DNA from: Scleromitrula shiraiana
Taxonomy: Eukaryota; Ascomycota; Leotiomycetes; Helotiales; Sclerotiniaceae
Direction: 5' to 3'
Length of the DNA stretch: 64,000 nt
NCBI GenBank assembly: GCA_028455995.1
Contig: JABELC010000008.1
Span: 2,122,713 to 2,186,712 of the forward strand
A program made the position numbers and the translations under genes. The notes beneath the pieces are model-generated. The model had not been told where the DNA came from. It saw nothing but the letters and a program-made list of their open reading frames with translations, and ran no database searches. This document shows, in pieces, positions 23,958 to 38,112 of the stretch; position 1 is the stretch's first letter; the number at the start of each line of letters is the position of its first letter.

Positions 23958-25005
23958 CTATTGCCAAACTTGAACATAATTAACTAACCAATATGCATTA
24001 GTAAATGCAGTTGGATTTGCTGCAACATATGCATCGCAGGTTGAAGCCAAGGAAGCACAAGCTCCATTTGACCAAACTGCACCAGCCCATGATCCACAAA
24101 AGGTCGTATCAAAAATGATACTTTGATTCGCAAAGAATGTATCGAAATTGCAACCACTTCCAGAGAAGGCTGCTAATGGTGTTCCCCATGATGCTGCATC
24201 AATTTTATTTGCAGTAATATCCGCTGGGATTGAACCTCTTGGCCAAAACCAAACATATATTCCTGATGATGCCCATTGCATTGCATAGACACCACCACCA
24301 ATCTTGTTGAAGCCGTCACCATAATTGTTGGTATCCTAAACGATTTGTTAGTATTTTTTCCTCGCATATTTCAAGAAGTTAAATCATACCGATGTGCCAA
24401 CACTACAACCAGTAGCGCCGTCGCCATGATTGCAGTCCGTAGTCACAGTGCTAGTACCAGCTTGTGAATTGTCATTGCTAACAGTACACCCAGCTGCTGT
24501 ATGAAGTGTTATGGTATTAGTGGTTTGATTATTTACACCTTCAATGATGTCGATTTCTCCATTGCGAGGCCAATTTGGACCAAACATCCAAAAAGCAGGC
24601 CAAACACCACAAGTGCTCCCTGGCATATGTTCAATATCGGCAATAAAAACACCTGTTTCATTAGTAGTGCATCAAAAATAGGAATTTAGGCTTCGATTTA
24701 CCTTTGCTCCATTCTTGATTACTTGTCAAACGAACAGATTCTCTTCCGGCACTTGGATTAACCGTTGTATGATCAACACCAAGATATACTTGATTGTTAG
24801 CGGTTGATACAATCCCATCAGCTTCTGCGACTGCTAATGAGTCATATACTACATAACCCTTAGTTGGATCAGCTGCGGTAAAGAAACTAAATTCAGTGAA
24901 AAAATTTGAAGCATTATATGTGTATGCAAGACTGTAAGAATTGACTGTATTAAATACAGAAAGAATAGACACGCCCAAAGGCAAGAAGGATTTTGAGAAG
25001 AGCAT
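23958..25005 (-). CDS. Secreted GH16 endo-beta-1,3(4)-glucanase-like enzyme
   Basis: Minus-strand exons 25005-24702, 24652-24390 and 24335-23958 make 314 residues, with introns of 49 and 54 bp and consistent phases. An N-terminal signal peptide (MLFSKSFLPLGVSILSVFNT, cut near residue 23) marks it as secreted. The catalytic motif GEIDIIEG (ExDxxE, nucleophile and acid/base) lies at about residue 144. It is preceded by GVWPAFWMFGPNWPRNG and followed by the cysteine-bearing TLHTAAGCTV loop and a YVQVWQ end, all typical of fungal GH16 laminarinase-like proteins. It has the usual length for the family, with no GPI signal or carbohydrate-binding module. It should cleave beta-1,3 or mixed-linked glucans in the wall or environment. 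A TATA-like sequence lies about 85 bp upstream of the start (around 25090). It is the last intact gene before the AT-rich block. Confidence 0.9.
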
Positions 25006-25085
25006 TGTTGTCTAGATGAAGTATATACAAATATTGAAGAAGTGAGGTCGTCTGGATACTCTGTTTTCAATACAGAATTTGGGAT

Positions 25086-25097
25086 CTCTTATATACC
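25086..25097 (-). promoter_or_regulatory. TATA-like element of the GH16 gene
   Basis: On the minus strand the sequence GGTATATAAGAG lies about 85-90 bp upstream of the GH16 ATG at 25005, a reasonable core promoter position. Confidence 0.4.
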
Positions 25098-26052
25098 CTT
25101 CTCTTCGCTCACCCTTAACTCATCCAACATCTTCAAAAGTTTCATCTACCAACAATGGCACAAAACCCAAAGGTCACGATGTGGTTTCTTCTGATGAAAG
25201 AACAAGGAGGCAGTATCAAGAAATCGGCCCTACTTTTCACCATCTTCGCCCAAGCCACCGCAGATGTATAGAATTTGGAAATTTGAGATGAATAATGACT
25301 GATCATTCGACAACGTGAAGTTTTTCTAATGCGTATCTCCTGAGTCTGTGCCGGAGCATTCATCAACGATTGATCAAAATACTCAATCTGTTAGTAATAG
25401 TAATAATATATGTTTAATTTTCAATTAATTTTCAATTAATTTTCGATTAATTTTAGTTTTGATTTTAGTCTTGATTTTACTTTTAATTTTACTTTTAATA
25501 AGCTTAATCTTAATCTTATTTTGAATCCTATTTTTAATGTTAATTTAATCTTATCAGAAACCGAGAACCAGGAGGGGTAGATGTCTAAGGCATCAGGACA
25601 GAGACACGTGACAAAGCTAGAAAGAACTTGAAAATTATTAATATTTTAATACGAAAATAAATTACTTTTTAATCAAAACAAATTTAATTCTATCAAAATA
25701 ATCTAAAATACTTTATATATTTTCAAGTTTTTACTACTAGTGTTAGTGACTTGAATAATGAATTAAAAATATTTAATAAAAATTTTAATATTTTCAAGTT
25801 AATATTATAATTTTACTTTTGAATTATAATTTATTGAAAAACTTGAAAGAATTACTAGTATGATATTATTTAAAAACTTTTATTTATTCTTATTTGTTGA
25901 ATTAATATGAAATATTTGAAATATATAATACTAGTACTACTAGTAGTAGTACTAGGAATAATTGAGTTAAAATATCATTTGTAAAATTATTTTGAATAAG
26001 TTTACTAGTAGTAACTTTTTTAATTTTTTTATTTCACTAGTAAATTGTATCA

Positions 26053-26295
26053 ATATTTAATATATATTATAAAGAGATAAATATATAATACAGAATATTA
26101 AATACAAAATATATATAGATACTATAATTCTAAATAAATAATAATATAAATCTAATATATACCTCTATATATACAATACAATATTATTAATATAACTATA
26201 TAAAAACAAAACAATGTTTTTTCGTTCCGGCAATCTCTAAACGAACCCTAGCTTTGACCTCCCTCAATTAACCATTCTGTATCGTCATAATATCA
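26053..26295 (+). repeat. Degraded repeat family B, copy 1
   Basis: An AT-rich stretch ends in a less AT-rich tail (GCAATCTCTAAACGAACCC and onward, to CTGTATCGTCATAATAT). The same order of sequence recurs at 35890-36165 and again, shorter, at 36166-36350. Copies differ mostly where this one has C and the others have T. Confidence 0.75.
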
Positions 26296-29200
26296 ATAAT
26301 AATTTTAAACTTAATTAAAGTATTATTTTAAATTCAATATTTTATGAATTCACTATCTATAAATTATATTAAGAATCATTATATAATCACTACTACTAGT
26401 AGTAATAATAGTAATATATTAAAAAATAATTAAAATAATTGAATTATTCTTATTATTAATACTATGTAACTTCATTCTAAAATTAAATCTTTTAAATTTA
26501 AAATGTTTTACTCAAAAATAATAAAACATTAAATTTCTTTTTGACTTGAATTTTTAACTTTAATTTTTTTAAAAGATTTTTTTTTATAGTAATAACTTGA
26601 AAAATTAAATAATCATTGAAAGCCTTTATTAATTTAAATATACTAGTAGTAGTAACTTGCTTAAATTATATCAATAGAAAAGATATTAGTATGTAATTAG
26701 TACTATTAACTTTGAAATAACTTGAAATAATTTTACTAGTAATCTATTACTGACTCGGACACTAGCAGTGATTACTAGTAACATCAACAAAAAAGATTTC
26801 GATCAGTTAATAGACAAGAATAATTCTTTTAGTCAAAAATTTACAAAAATAACGAAAATAACCTTAATATATATCGAAATTAATTTGTATTAATAGATAG
26901 ATCTTATAATTAATTAATAATCAATTAACAAAAATATATTAATAATTTATTATCAATTAACAAATAGAATTTACTCCATATAATACTAGTACTAGTAGTA
27001 TTATATTATTATTAATTATTAATTTTATTAATACTATCAATATTATCAATATCTTTAATATCTTTAATATCATTAATATCTTTATTTCTCTTTATTACTC
27101 ATTGATATATTATTAATATATATATATAAACTTCAATTAAATTAATTGATTTCATTAATAAATAATGATTCTTTCTATAATTAATAATATTATATAATAT
27201 TTAAATCGAAATTGAAATTTTTTTAAAAATTATATAATAAAATTACTCTATATAATTTTTTGTTATTTTATATAACTTTTATATTACTAGTAAATATCTG
27301 AAATAATTTGATAATTTTTATATATTTTAGATTTAAATAAAATTTTAACAATAATCATATAATAATAAAATTTATATTATTAAAATTATTTATTGAAATT
27401 TCTTTCATTAATATATTTTTTATTATTTTTTATATATAATTATAATTAATATATTAATAATATATAATTAACAAATTTATTAACAATTATAATTATATAC
27501 TCTTATTATGAAAAGCTTCTTAATAGTCGATTAATAATTAATTAGCAGCTATTAGTAGTTATTAGCGTAAATATTAGTCTGTACGAATGATCTTTGCTTA
27601 ATTGATCAATATTTTTTTTGCTGATGAAGATTGATTCAAGTTACTACTAGTAACTTATTACTAAAGTCATATTACTAGTACTAGTAATATATTCTAGTAA
27701 TATCAAACTTTTTTATATTAACACTACTAGTAGTACAAGTTAATTATAATTAATTAATAATTAATTACTAGTAATATAAATAACTTGAAACACTTAATAA
27801 TACTAGTATGAATACTAGTAATTAACGACTCGATCAATTAATAAAAATCTATTAATTTATTATCATTCAAGTTGAAATAAAATTTAATTCACTAGTCTTA
27901 CTACTATATCATATTACTACTACTAGTAGTAATAATATATTTTACATAATAATAATACTATATTCTACATCACGATAGTAACACTAGTACTAGTATTAAT
28001 ACTATATTCTATGATATAATAATATATTCTACCATGAATGTACATAATAACTTGAATATATTCTAATTGATTATCAATTTTATCAATGTCATCAATATTA
28101 ACATCGTGATCGTGACTGCGACATCAATCAATCTTATAAGTTACTACTAGTAGCAATATTATACAATATTAATATTGTACGGTATATATCCGACTCGAAC
28201 CCATTCATACTAGTAGAAAATTTAATAAATTTGCTTGATTTTATTAATAAATAATAAAAAATATAATTATCTATAATACCACTACTAGTATATAATACTA
28301 ATATTAATAATATTTAAATCAAAATTTCCTTCGAAAACATTTATATACTAGTACTACTAGTACTACTAAATTGAATCAAATTATTTTATAATCATTTATA
28401 ATCTCAATTATATTGAATATTATAATCCAAGTTACTAATATTAATAACTTTTATATATTTTAAATTTAAATAAAATTTTGAAACAAAATTTTGAAATGAT
28501 AAGAATTTTATTATTAAAATTATTTAATTAAATTTAATCTATTTATATATTTTTTATAACTTTTAGTACTATTAATAATAGTAGTAATATATATAATTCT
28601 AATTGATATAGTATTAATAGTATATAATTCTAATTAATATACTACTAGTAGTAGTACGAATATATAATTAATTACTAGTAATAATCAATCATTAGTTATC
28701 ATTGATATAAATAATCTATATAATTCAAGTTAATTCATGTTTTTTTAACTAAAATCTTTTTTATTCACTGGCACGTTCATATGATATATTTATTTAAAAA
28801 GATTATAAATATTAATTTTAAAAAAGAATAATAAATATTAAGAACTGAATAATTTTAAAATATTTATATTTAACTTAAAATATACTATATTTTTTTAAAT
28901 ACTACTACTAGTAGTAGTAGTAGTAGTAGTAGTAGTATATACTAATTATATTTCAATGATTTAAATTATAATAATATTACTAGTATATATATAAAGTTAC
29001 TACTACTAGTAGTAGTATAATAGTAACTTGAATTAAAAAATCTACTGGTATTTCTATATACTAGTATTTATTAATAATCAATTCAAAAAGTTACAATTAA
29101 TAGTAATTAATTTATTATTCAAGTTATATTTTAAAAAAATGTTAATTCATTGATTTAATTATTTCTACATCAATTCTAACTCTAAATACTCTCAATCTGT

Positions 29201-30996
29201 TTGATAAATCTCTCAGGCTAGTAAAAAGTTTGAAGAACTTGAAATTATTGATCAAAATATTTTTATGTAGATTAGGTATACTAGTATTATATCATGATCG
29301 AAGGGGATGACTCGGAGGATGAGATAAACACTACTAGTAGTACTAGCAGTATATGATAGATAGAACTTCTATTTCTAGCTACTAGATTTCTTTTATTTAC
29401 TAGTACTAGTACTAGTATTTTTTAGATGATGTATTCAATTTGAGGGTTTATTTTCGAGTTATATTTAATGATCTTCACAAGTTACTAGTATATTATAATT
29501 ATTTATTAAAATCCAAATATATTATCAATATAATTCAAGTTACTACTAGTACTAGTACTATTATTATCATGATATAAAATAGACAAATTATAATTAAATT
29601 TATCAAAATTATTTAATTATTCAAAATTTCTAAATCTTATTTACTAGTAAGTAAATATTATATTTTATTTAAAGAATGATTTCCTACTAGGATTTCAAAT
29701 CTAGATTAACTTAATTATAATTATTATTAAATCACAATCTCAATAATAAAGAAAAGTAACTTGAGAAATTATAATACTAGTACTAGTACTAGTAGTATAA
29801 ATAATAAGAAACTTAATTCAAGTTCATAGACTTATTGTAAAATATAAAGAAAAATAAATTCTTAATGTTTTAATAAATATTAAAAATCAAGAAACTTTGA
29901 ATTTTTTCAATGTACTAGTATTAGGAACTTGAAAGTTCAGAAGCAAAATAATAATAATAATCACTGGCATAATAATATTATGAATAATCATTACTCGAAT
30001 GAACTTGAATTTGAAGGAATTTATATTCAACTTGAAACTTGAAATTACTAGTAGTGATTTATCTTAAATAAAAAAGAATATTAACTTGTTCAAATTCAAA
30101 GTTCTTAATTCTTTAGGAAATAATAATTCTTTAGGAAATAATAATAAATTTTGAAATATTTAAATTTAAAACAAGTATTTATTTAATCTATATTTAAATA
30201 TTTCAAAAAGATTAATATAAAGGATTATTATTTACTAATAAACTTGAAAGAAAATATCAAGATATTAATGAAGTAAAAATCATTACAGAAAAAAGAATAC
30301 TAGTACTAGTATTAATACTACTACTACTAGTAGTACTACTAGTAATATGATAAAATACTACTACTAGTACTAGTACTACTAGTAGTAATTAATTACATTT
30401 AAACAATAATAAATATATAATAGATACTTCTACTACTAGTAGTACTAGTAACTTCAAATTACTAGTGAATATTAAAAAGAGAACTTGAATATTTTGAAAA
30501 AATGATAATTAATAAAGTCATTAATTATTTAAAATACTATTAATAGTATTCAAACAAAATATACAATACATCTAAGAAGAATTTACTATTTATATAAATA
30601 AATCTTTTGTTTCTAATTAAATTTTTATTTCTAATGAATATTTGATTTTTGATATTACTAGTATTAATATTACTAGTAATAATATCATACTAATAGTATT
30701 ATATAATAAATCAAAATATTTTAATAAAACAATAAATTTAATTCTTTATTTTATTTTTTTATCCAACTTTTTGTTATTTCAATTTTTTCAAAGTTATTTA
30801 ATATTCTTTCATTTTCTTGTATGATGATTTCAATTAACTTATATTCTAAATTTTTATATTTTTTGAATTTTCAGACTCGGAAATATAATATACTACTAGT
30901 ACTAGTACTAGTATCATAGATCAGAATGTAAATAATATATCAATATTTATTATGATTTTAATATTCAGATCTTACATCTTTAATTTTATATTACTA

Positions 30997-31972
30997 CTCG
31001 GTTAAATTAAAATTGAAGCACGCGCCAATTGCCGAAAACCCTCAAAATCGACGATTTTATATAAATCACCTCTTACGCCGATGTAAATAAATCGATCATT
31101 TATTTATAAAATTATTTAAAATATTAAACATGAATTATTTTTATATTAAAATATTTGCTATTAAAATTTAAAGATTAAATAATGATTTTAAAATTTATCA
31201 TATTTATTTGAATATAAAGTAAACATCATATAAAAATACTATAATTTTAAATTGATTTAAATCAAGCGAATTACTATATTAGGAGATAATAAAGATATAT
31301 ATGAATATATAAAAGAAAAACTTTTATTTGATATAAATATTATATATTAAAATATAATATAATAATCTTGAAAAGTCGAAGTTTTAAAGGTATTTTTAAC
31401 TCTTTAAAATCTTTAAAAATCTTAATAATTCATTCAAATCAAAATTATATTAAATAAGATTTTAATATAGTAATTATAAAGATATAAATTATCATATATA
31501 AAAATTTGAAGTGATTTTAATAATTTTTAAAAATCGAAGTTATAATGGTGCTTAATGCTTGTAAACACTATATATACTCTTTTTAATTTTATTATATTAT
31601 ATTTTTTATATATTTTTAATATATATAATATTTATATCAAATAAAAATGTATTTTTTGATATAATCTTCTCTATTTTCTTTATTTCTTTTTCATAGTACT
31701 ATTTGAATAAAATTAAGTTAAAAATATCGTGTTTTTATATGATTTTTACTTTATATTTAATTAAATATTATAAATTTTAAAATCATTATTTAATCTTTAT
31801 ATACTAATAGCGAATACTTTAATATAAAAATAATTCAAATTTAAAATTTTAAATAATTTTATAAATAATTGATCGATTTATTTACGTCGGCGCAAGAGGT
31901 GATTTATATAAAATCATCGATTTTGAGGGTTTTTCGGTAATTTTCGCGTGCTTCAATTTTAATTTAACCGAG
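30997..31972. mobile_element. Palindromic TIR element, copy 1
   Basis: It begins CTCGGTTAAATTAAAATTG and ends with its reverse complement, CAATTTTAATTTAACCGAG. Both ends are flanked by TA (30995-30996 and 31973-31974), as expected from a Tc1/mariner-type target duplication. The two arms stay complementary for several hundred bases, with GC-richer islets near the ends (GAAGCACGCG, CACCTCTTACGCCGATG), so almost the whole 976 bp can fold back. No transposase frame exists inside. It is probably a non-autonomous element aged by transitions. Confidence 0.8.
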
Positions 31973-32439
31973 TACTAGTAAGTAATATTCTTTTTTTATT
32001 GAAAAATTGAAATTGAATACTAGTAACCTTAAGTTGAAAGTTTGAATAACTTGAAGAAAATGAATAGAAAATAACTAAACTAGTATAAACTTGAAAAAGA
32101 TAAATAATAAAATAAAAAAAATAATTGGTATACTATAATGATATATATAATAACTTGAATATATACTAGTAGTATTTCAAATTATATAATCGAGTCATTT
32201 TTAATTTTTAATTTCAAGTTACTAGTACTAGTAGTGAATATTATTAGTATTAATCTGAGATTTGATTTTAATATCTTGTTTTTCTATTACGACCTGACAG
32301 TAGCATAAAAATTAATTTATAAAATTATTTAATCTATAAATCAAAAGGATGAATTTATTCAATAGTGGTGAATCAATTAATTAAAAAACTGATTTGTATT
32401 TGACAGCAAGTTTATTGATCAACAACTCGATCAATTCAC

Positions 32440-32870
32440 GAATAAGAAATATTAATGAACATTTCGGAACAGTTCCGATTGTGTTCAACATTTCAATGGA
32501 GGGAAAGACTTCCTTTGCCGCAGTTTCCGCATTATATGTAGCTCATGCAGTACAATATCTTAGTCGATAGACGTCACAAGCCCTCACCTACTGGCTCACA
32601 ATCAATCGAACGTAAAGGAATCCCAACTTTTATACTTAGCCGCAACATCACATCACATCATCACATCATCAATAATTTGTTCATCATATTAGTAAAATCT
32701 CTTTAAAAGATAATTCAATATATAAGAAATGAGATGTATTTCTTAGGACAAGTATAGAGGATTCGGTTCTAAAGACCGGTGACCGACCCATAGCTGACTC
32801 GGACTAATGTACACTTAGCTACAAACAAAGATTTGTATTTTCTTTTTGACACAGAAAGAGAGGTTTTATT
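32440..32870. other. Less AT-rich islet inside the AT-rich block
   Basis: About 430 bp of near-normal composition: GGAGGGAAAGACTTCC and CACATCACATCATCACATC, ending with AAGACCGGTGACCGACCC. No open frame stands out. It could be a remnant of a transposon terminus or an unmutated insertion. It does not match other sequence in this window by eye. Confidence 0.5.
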
Positions 32871-33030
32871 GCAAGTATATTCAATTCTCTTTTTTGAGCT
32901 ACTAGTACTAGTACTAGTACAATAACTTGAATGATCTTGACATATTTTTCAACTACTAGTACTACAACTAGTGGTTTATCAATTACAATCTACTAGTAGT
33001 ATTTTTATTATAACTTAATTTATGGCTTGG

Positions 33031-33156
<126 letters not shown>

Positions 33157-34490
33157 ACAAGTATTATTTGTTTTTTAATTTTATATTTTTACTAGTAAAA
33201 ACTTTAAATATCGATTTTTTTTAAGTTATATTCAACTTGAAGTTAGTCTGAGTAATTAAATAAAAATTCAATTTCTCTTAAATAATTATAAATGTACTAG
33301 TATTTTAAGAAATTTTAAAAAGAAGAAAATTATTAATGAATGTTTAATTTTATTTTAATCTAGTCTTATTATCTTTATTATATGAATATTAATAATATAA
33401 TAGAAATTAAGATTTGATATAAAGTTAAACTTGAATTTCAAGTTTGAACTTCTCTTTATTTTTCTTAAGTTAAATACTTATACAACTGGAATAAAATTCA
33501 ACAAGTTCAATTTACTAGTAGTACTATAAATCTTTTCAATTAATCAATTAAATTATTATAATTATAATTATTTTTTCTTTATATATAGTTATTATAAAAT
33601 TATAATAAAACTTCAAAATAATTTTAAATTAAATAATAATCAATATATAGTAATACTACTAGTACTAGTACTAGTGATAGTAAAAATAATATTAAAAACT
33701 CTTTTATAATTCAATTTATTGAAATTTTAAATTTGATAGTAGATATAGTAATACTAGTAATACTAGTATATATTATTACTTCAAGTTCTTTAATGCTTTA
33801 TTAATATAAACATTATTCATAATATACTAGTGATTGTTCGATTATTTATGAATTATTTTCAAGTTATAAATATAATAATAAATTAATTACAAGTTTTATT
33901 AATAGTAATTTTTTAATATTATTAATAAATTCATTATCAAGTTCGTTTTCACTACATAGTTTTTATTTTGTTTCTTAATTAATAAACATTATTCTATATC
34001 ATATTAATAAATACAAAAAGTTATATTATTACAAAATAATTCATTTCTAAATTATATATTCAAGTATATAAGTTATACTAGTACAAGTTCAAAAAAATAT
34101 ATTTATACTACTACTAGTAGTAGTAGTAGTAATCAGTTTTAATTCTATATATTTTTATGTTTTAATTAATTTAATAAATTAATTTATTATTTTAACTTGA
34201 AGCCACTTGAATTATTTCGTAAAATCGTATAAAGTTTCAGTATTTACATTATTATTTTTGATAGATAATTTATTATCATAATTATTAATAACTTGAAATT
34301 ATAATTTAATATATACTACTAGTAGTAATTAAAATAACATATTATAAAGAAGAGACGATGTTTCAGGTGACCTGATCCGATCTATTATATTTATCTGGTT
34401 TATAATACTAGTAGTAGTAAAAATGAATCTTACTACTATAAACCAATTGCCAGGATGAGTATGGAAATTGCTGAATCCGAGATCCGAGTC

Positions 34491-34544
34491 AGATATACCG
34501 AGCGGATATACCGAACAAATATACCGAACGGATATACCGAACGT
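34491..34544. repeat. ATATACCGAACGG tandem repeat
   Basis: Four consecutive imperfect copies of a 13-base unit ATATACCGAACGG (variants GAGCGG, GAACAA, GAACGT) in one of the few GC-bearing islets of the block. Confidence 0.9.
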
Positions 34545-34617
34545 TGCATTCGGAATGCATATTTGTTGATTAGTGGAGTTCAATGGGTCGATGAAGAGTT
34601 TGGGTCTGAGTTCCCCT

Positions 34618-34745
34618 CATACCCCTCATACTAGTACCCCAGAATTTTCAGAGGCTTACGCAAGAACCTGGAATCAAATGGATTTCACACGCATTTACCC
34701 CTCATACTAGTACCCCAGAATTAAAAAGATTTCACACGCATTTGT
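34618..34745. repeat. Duplicated segment with ACTAGT core
   Basis: The string ACCCCTCATACTAGTACCCC occurs at about 34618 and again at about 34697, each followed downstream by a copy of ATTTCACACGCATTT. It is a direct duplication about 78 bp apart. Confidence 0.85.
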
Positions 34746-35889
34746 CGGGCAATTACTATATTCGATAATCTACTAATTTCCTCTACTAGGAAAAAGAGCC
34801 GCGAGATCCTTTGAAAGTTAATCAAGGATTTTTTAGGATGAAATACAAGACTTCATGAGTTTCTTCCATGTTATATATAGCAGAAATAAAGAAATTGTCA
34901 TGTTTTCCCTTTATATTCGAGTTCAAGTTCTTCTTCTATTTTAAAAAGTTTCACAAGATTCAGAGCATACTACTAGTACGGAAGTCTGATTCAGACAGAC
35001 TCTAATAGAATACAACTTGAATGTAGCTTTTACTAGTAGACTTTATAGCACTAAATTATAATGTCTCGTTTATTTTTATAATACTAGTAGTCTACATGAT
35101 AAAATACTAGTATGATCATGCCAACCTGAGTATTAGAACTTTCATACTAAATTAAATTTCACGAAATTTACTACTATATCATGATGTATAATTATTTACT
35201 ACTACTAGTAGTAGTACTAGTAATACTAGTAAATTTTGGTTTTTGATGATTCATCATGATACTAGTACTAGTATAATAAATACTATTATTATTTAAAAAT
35301 TTATAATTACTATTCAATTATATTATACTAGTAGTAATACATTATATTATCTACTACTAGTACTAGTAGTAATAATATCATATAAATTTAAAATCAAATA
35401 TCAACGAAAGACTCTTTGATTAAAAAAATACAAATTAAGTACTATTGTTATATACTACTAGTATTAGTACTAGTAGTACTAGTAAATTATTTATACTATT
35501 AATAATATCAATAGTTATTACTAGTAATTGATTATAGATTAATTATTAAAAGAATTTTTGAGATAGAAATATGTAATTATAATTATTATTAAATTTATTA
35601 CTAATTACGATGACTCGGACTCCGAGTCGAACTCGGATCTAAATTGAAAAAATTATAAACTTGAAACTTTGCAATCATACTAGTACGAGTACTAGTAGTA
35701 CTAGTATAATAGATAAACTTTAATTCAACATCAAGTTTGAATAATATAACTTTTATTATTGTATAATTTTTCAAGTTCATTTTTAAATTTTATATAAATT
35801 TAAAATATATAAAGATTCAAGTTATTAATATTTATTGATTCTAATATAAACATTAAGTTATATAACTTGAAAGTATTATTAATTTAATA

Positions 35890-36350
35890 TTAATATTATA
35901 AAGGGATAAATAAGTAATATAGAGTATTAAGTATAAAATATATTGTAAAGAGATAAATATATAATACAAAATACTAAATATAAAATATATATAAATACTA
36001 TAACTCTAAATAAATAATAATATAGACTTAATATATATTTTTATATATATAATATAATACTACTAATATAATTATATAGAAATAGAATATCGTTTTTTTA
36101 TTCTAGCGATCTCTAAACGAACTCTAGCTTTGATCTTCCTTAACTAACTATTCTGTATCGTCACAATATATAAATACTACGATTTTAAATAAATGATGAT
36201 ATAGATATGCTTAATTATATATAATATAGTATTATTAATATAATTATGAAGATGAAATAACATTTTTTTATTTTAGCGATCTCTAAATGAACTTTAATTT
36301 TGATTTTTAATTTAATTATTTTATATTATTATATTTATTCTTTTTTAACA
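35890..36350 (+). repeat. Degraded repeat family B, copies 2 and 3
   Basis: Copy 2 (35890-36165) matches copy 1 at 26053. Copy 3 (36166-36350) follows directly and is further decayed. The shared end CGATCTCTAAACGAAC allows base-by-base comparison: copy 1 GACCTCCCTCAATTAACCAT is GATCTTCCTTAACTAACTAT in copy 2. Most differences are C/T, although one runs the other way. Confidence 0.75.
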
Positions 36351-37732
36351 AAAAAGATATTTTTTATTTTCATTTTTATTTTTTTTCATTTTTCATTTTT
36401 TTGTTTTTATTTAATCATTAAAAATTTTATTCTTTGAATTTATTTTTTATATTTAATACTTTTATAATATAAGATTATTTTTTCTTTTTTCTTCTTTCTT
36501 CTTTTTCTTCTTTTTATTTTTTGAAACTATCGCAATCTTCTCTTTTTTTACTATTTTTGATTTATATTGTCTTAATTTTGCTTTTAATTTTAAGCTTTTT
36601 ATTATGAATTTTTTCTTTTTTTTAGACTTTTTTTTATTATTTTTTTTTGATAAAGTCTTTTTTATTAAATTCTTTAGTTCTTTCTATACTTTCTTTAGAT
36701 CTTTTTTTTATTAAAATTATTTATCTTTTTCCTTTTTTTATTATAAATAATCTTTTGCTTTTAACATTTATTTTTTAATTATTATATTTTATCTTTTGAA
36801 TAAAAATAAAAGTTTTTATCAAAAAACTTTAATTTAATTTTTTATATTACGGTAAACGATTTTTATATTTATATTGAGATTATTTCTCTTTAATTTTTTA
36901 AGAATTATTATATTTTTTGTTTATATTTCTTTTAGTTTCTTTTTTTTAATATAAAACAATATTTCTTTTTGATATAATTAATATATTTAATAATACATTT
37001 AGTTTGAGAAATTATATTAATATTAAAAATTTACAAAAAATTAATTTAAAAACATTTGAAAATCTTAAAAGAATAATTAATAATATTATTTAATTTTGAT
37101 ATATTATTATTAATATAAATTAAATATTTTTTATGACTTTTAATATTTTGTAATTTTTTTATATAGTTATATATTATAATAATATAATATATTAAGATTC
37201 AATTATTAGTTTATTTCATTTATAAAGCAAATATAATACATTTATTTAAATATTGTTTTTATTATATAATATTTTTATTTAATTGATTTTTAATTTAGAT
37301 ATATTTTGTTTAATAAATATATTTTTTTTATTTAATATATAAATCTATCTTTAAAATGCATTTTTTTATCATTTTTTCCATCGTTTTTTCAAATAAAATT
37401 ATATTTCTAGTATAAAGATAATATAATTCTTTTTACTTTTATTATTTATAAAAATATTTTTTTGAATTATATTTTTTTTCTTCTTTTTTAAAATAAATAA
37501 AGGTATATTTATATTGATATATTTAAATATATAATATCCTTAAATTTTATATATTTAATATAATATAATTAATTAATTAACTTTTATATATAATCTAATT
37601 AAAAAGCTATATATAAAATATAATAAATAAAATTTTATTTTATTAATTATTCCAAAATAAAATAAAGTATATTTGTGCATGATCTCTAATTTGTTTTGTT
37701 TGTATATAAATAATGTTTATATATTTTGAATT

Positions 37733-38051
37733 TTTTGATATAATCTTCTCTATTTTCTTTATTTCTTTTTCATAGTACTATTTGAATAAAATTAAGTTAA
37801 AAATATCGTGTTTTTATATGATTTTTACTTTATATTTAATTAAATATTATAAATTTTAAAATTATTATCTAATCTTTATATACTAATAATAAATAGTTCA
37901 ATATAAAAATAATTTTTACTTAAAATTGTAAATAATTTTATAAATAATTGATCGATTTATTTACGTCGATGCAAGAGGTGATTTATATAAAATCATTGAT
38001 TTTGAGACGATTCGCTTATTTAGCGCGTGCTTCAATTTTAATTTAACCGAG
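37733..38051 (-). mobile_element. Palindromic TIR element, half copy
   Basis: It matches the right arm of the element at 30997-31972, nearly base for base, from about position 31650 of that copy to its end AATTTAACCGAG, and is followed by TA. The left arm is missing. The strand is nominal because the element is palindromic. Confidence 0.75.
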
Positions 38052-38087
38052 TATTGTACGCCGTCGAGAGTATATATCTCCTCAACG

Positions 38088-38112
38088 GACACGTGACGTA
38101 AGGTCACGTGTT
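38088..38112. promoter_or_regulatory. Inverted CACGTGAC repeat
   Basis: CACGTGAC, five bases, GTCACGTG form a perfect 8-bp inverted repeat containing two E-box palindromes, in a short GC-bearing stretch just outside the half element. Whether it binds a bHLH factor or is a relic of a gene or element is unknown. Confidence 0.6.

Noticed and set aside
36350..37500. Long T-rich strand-asymmetric stretch as a possible replication origin
   Set aside because: Strand asymmetry alone is expected in decayed repeats; no other origin feature can be seen.
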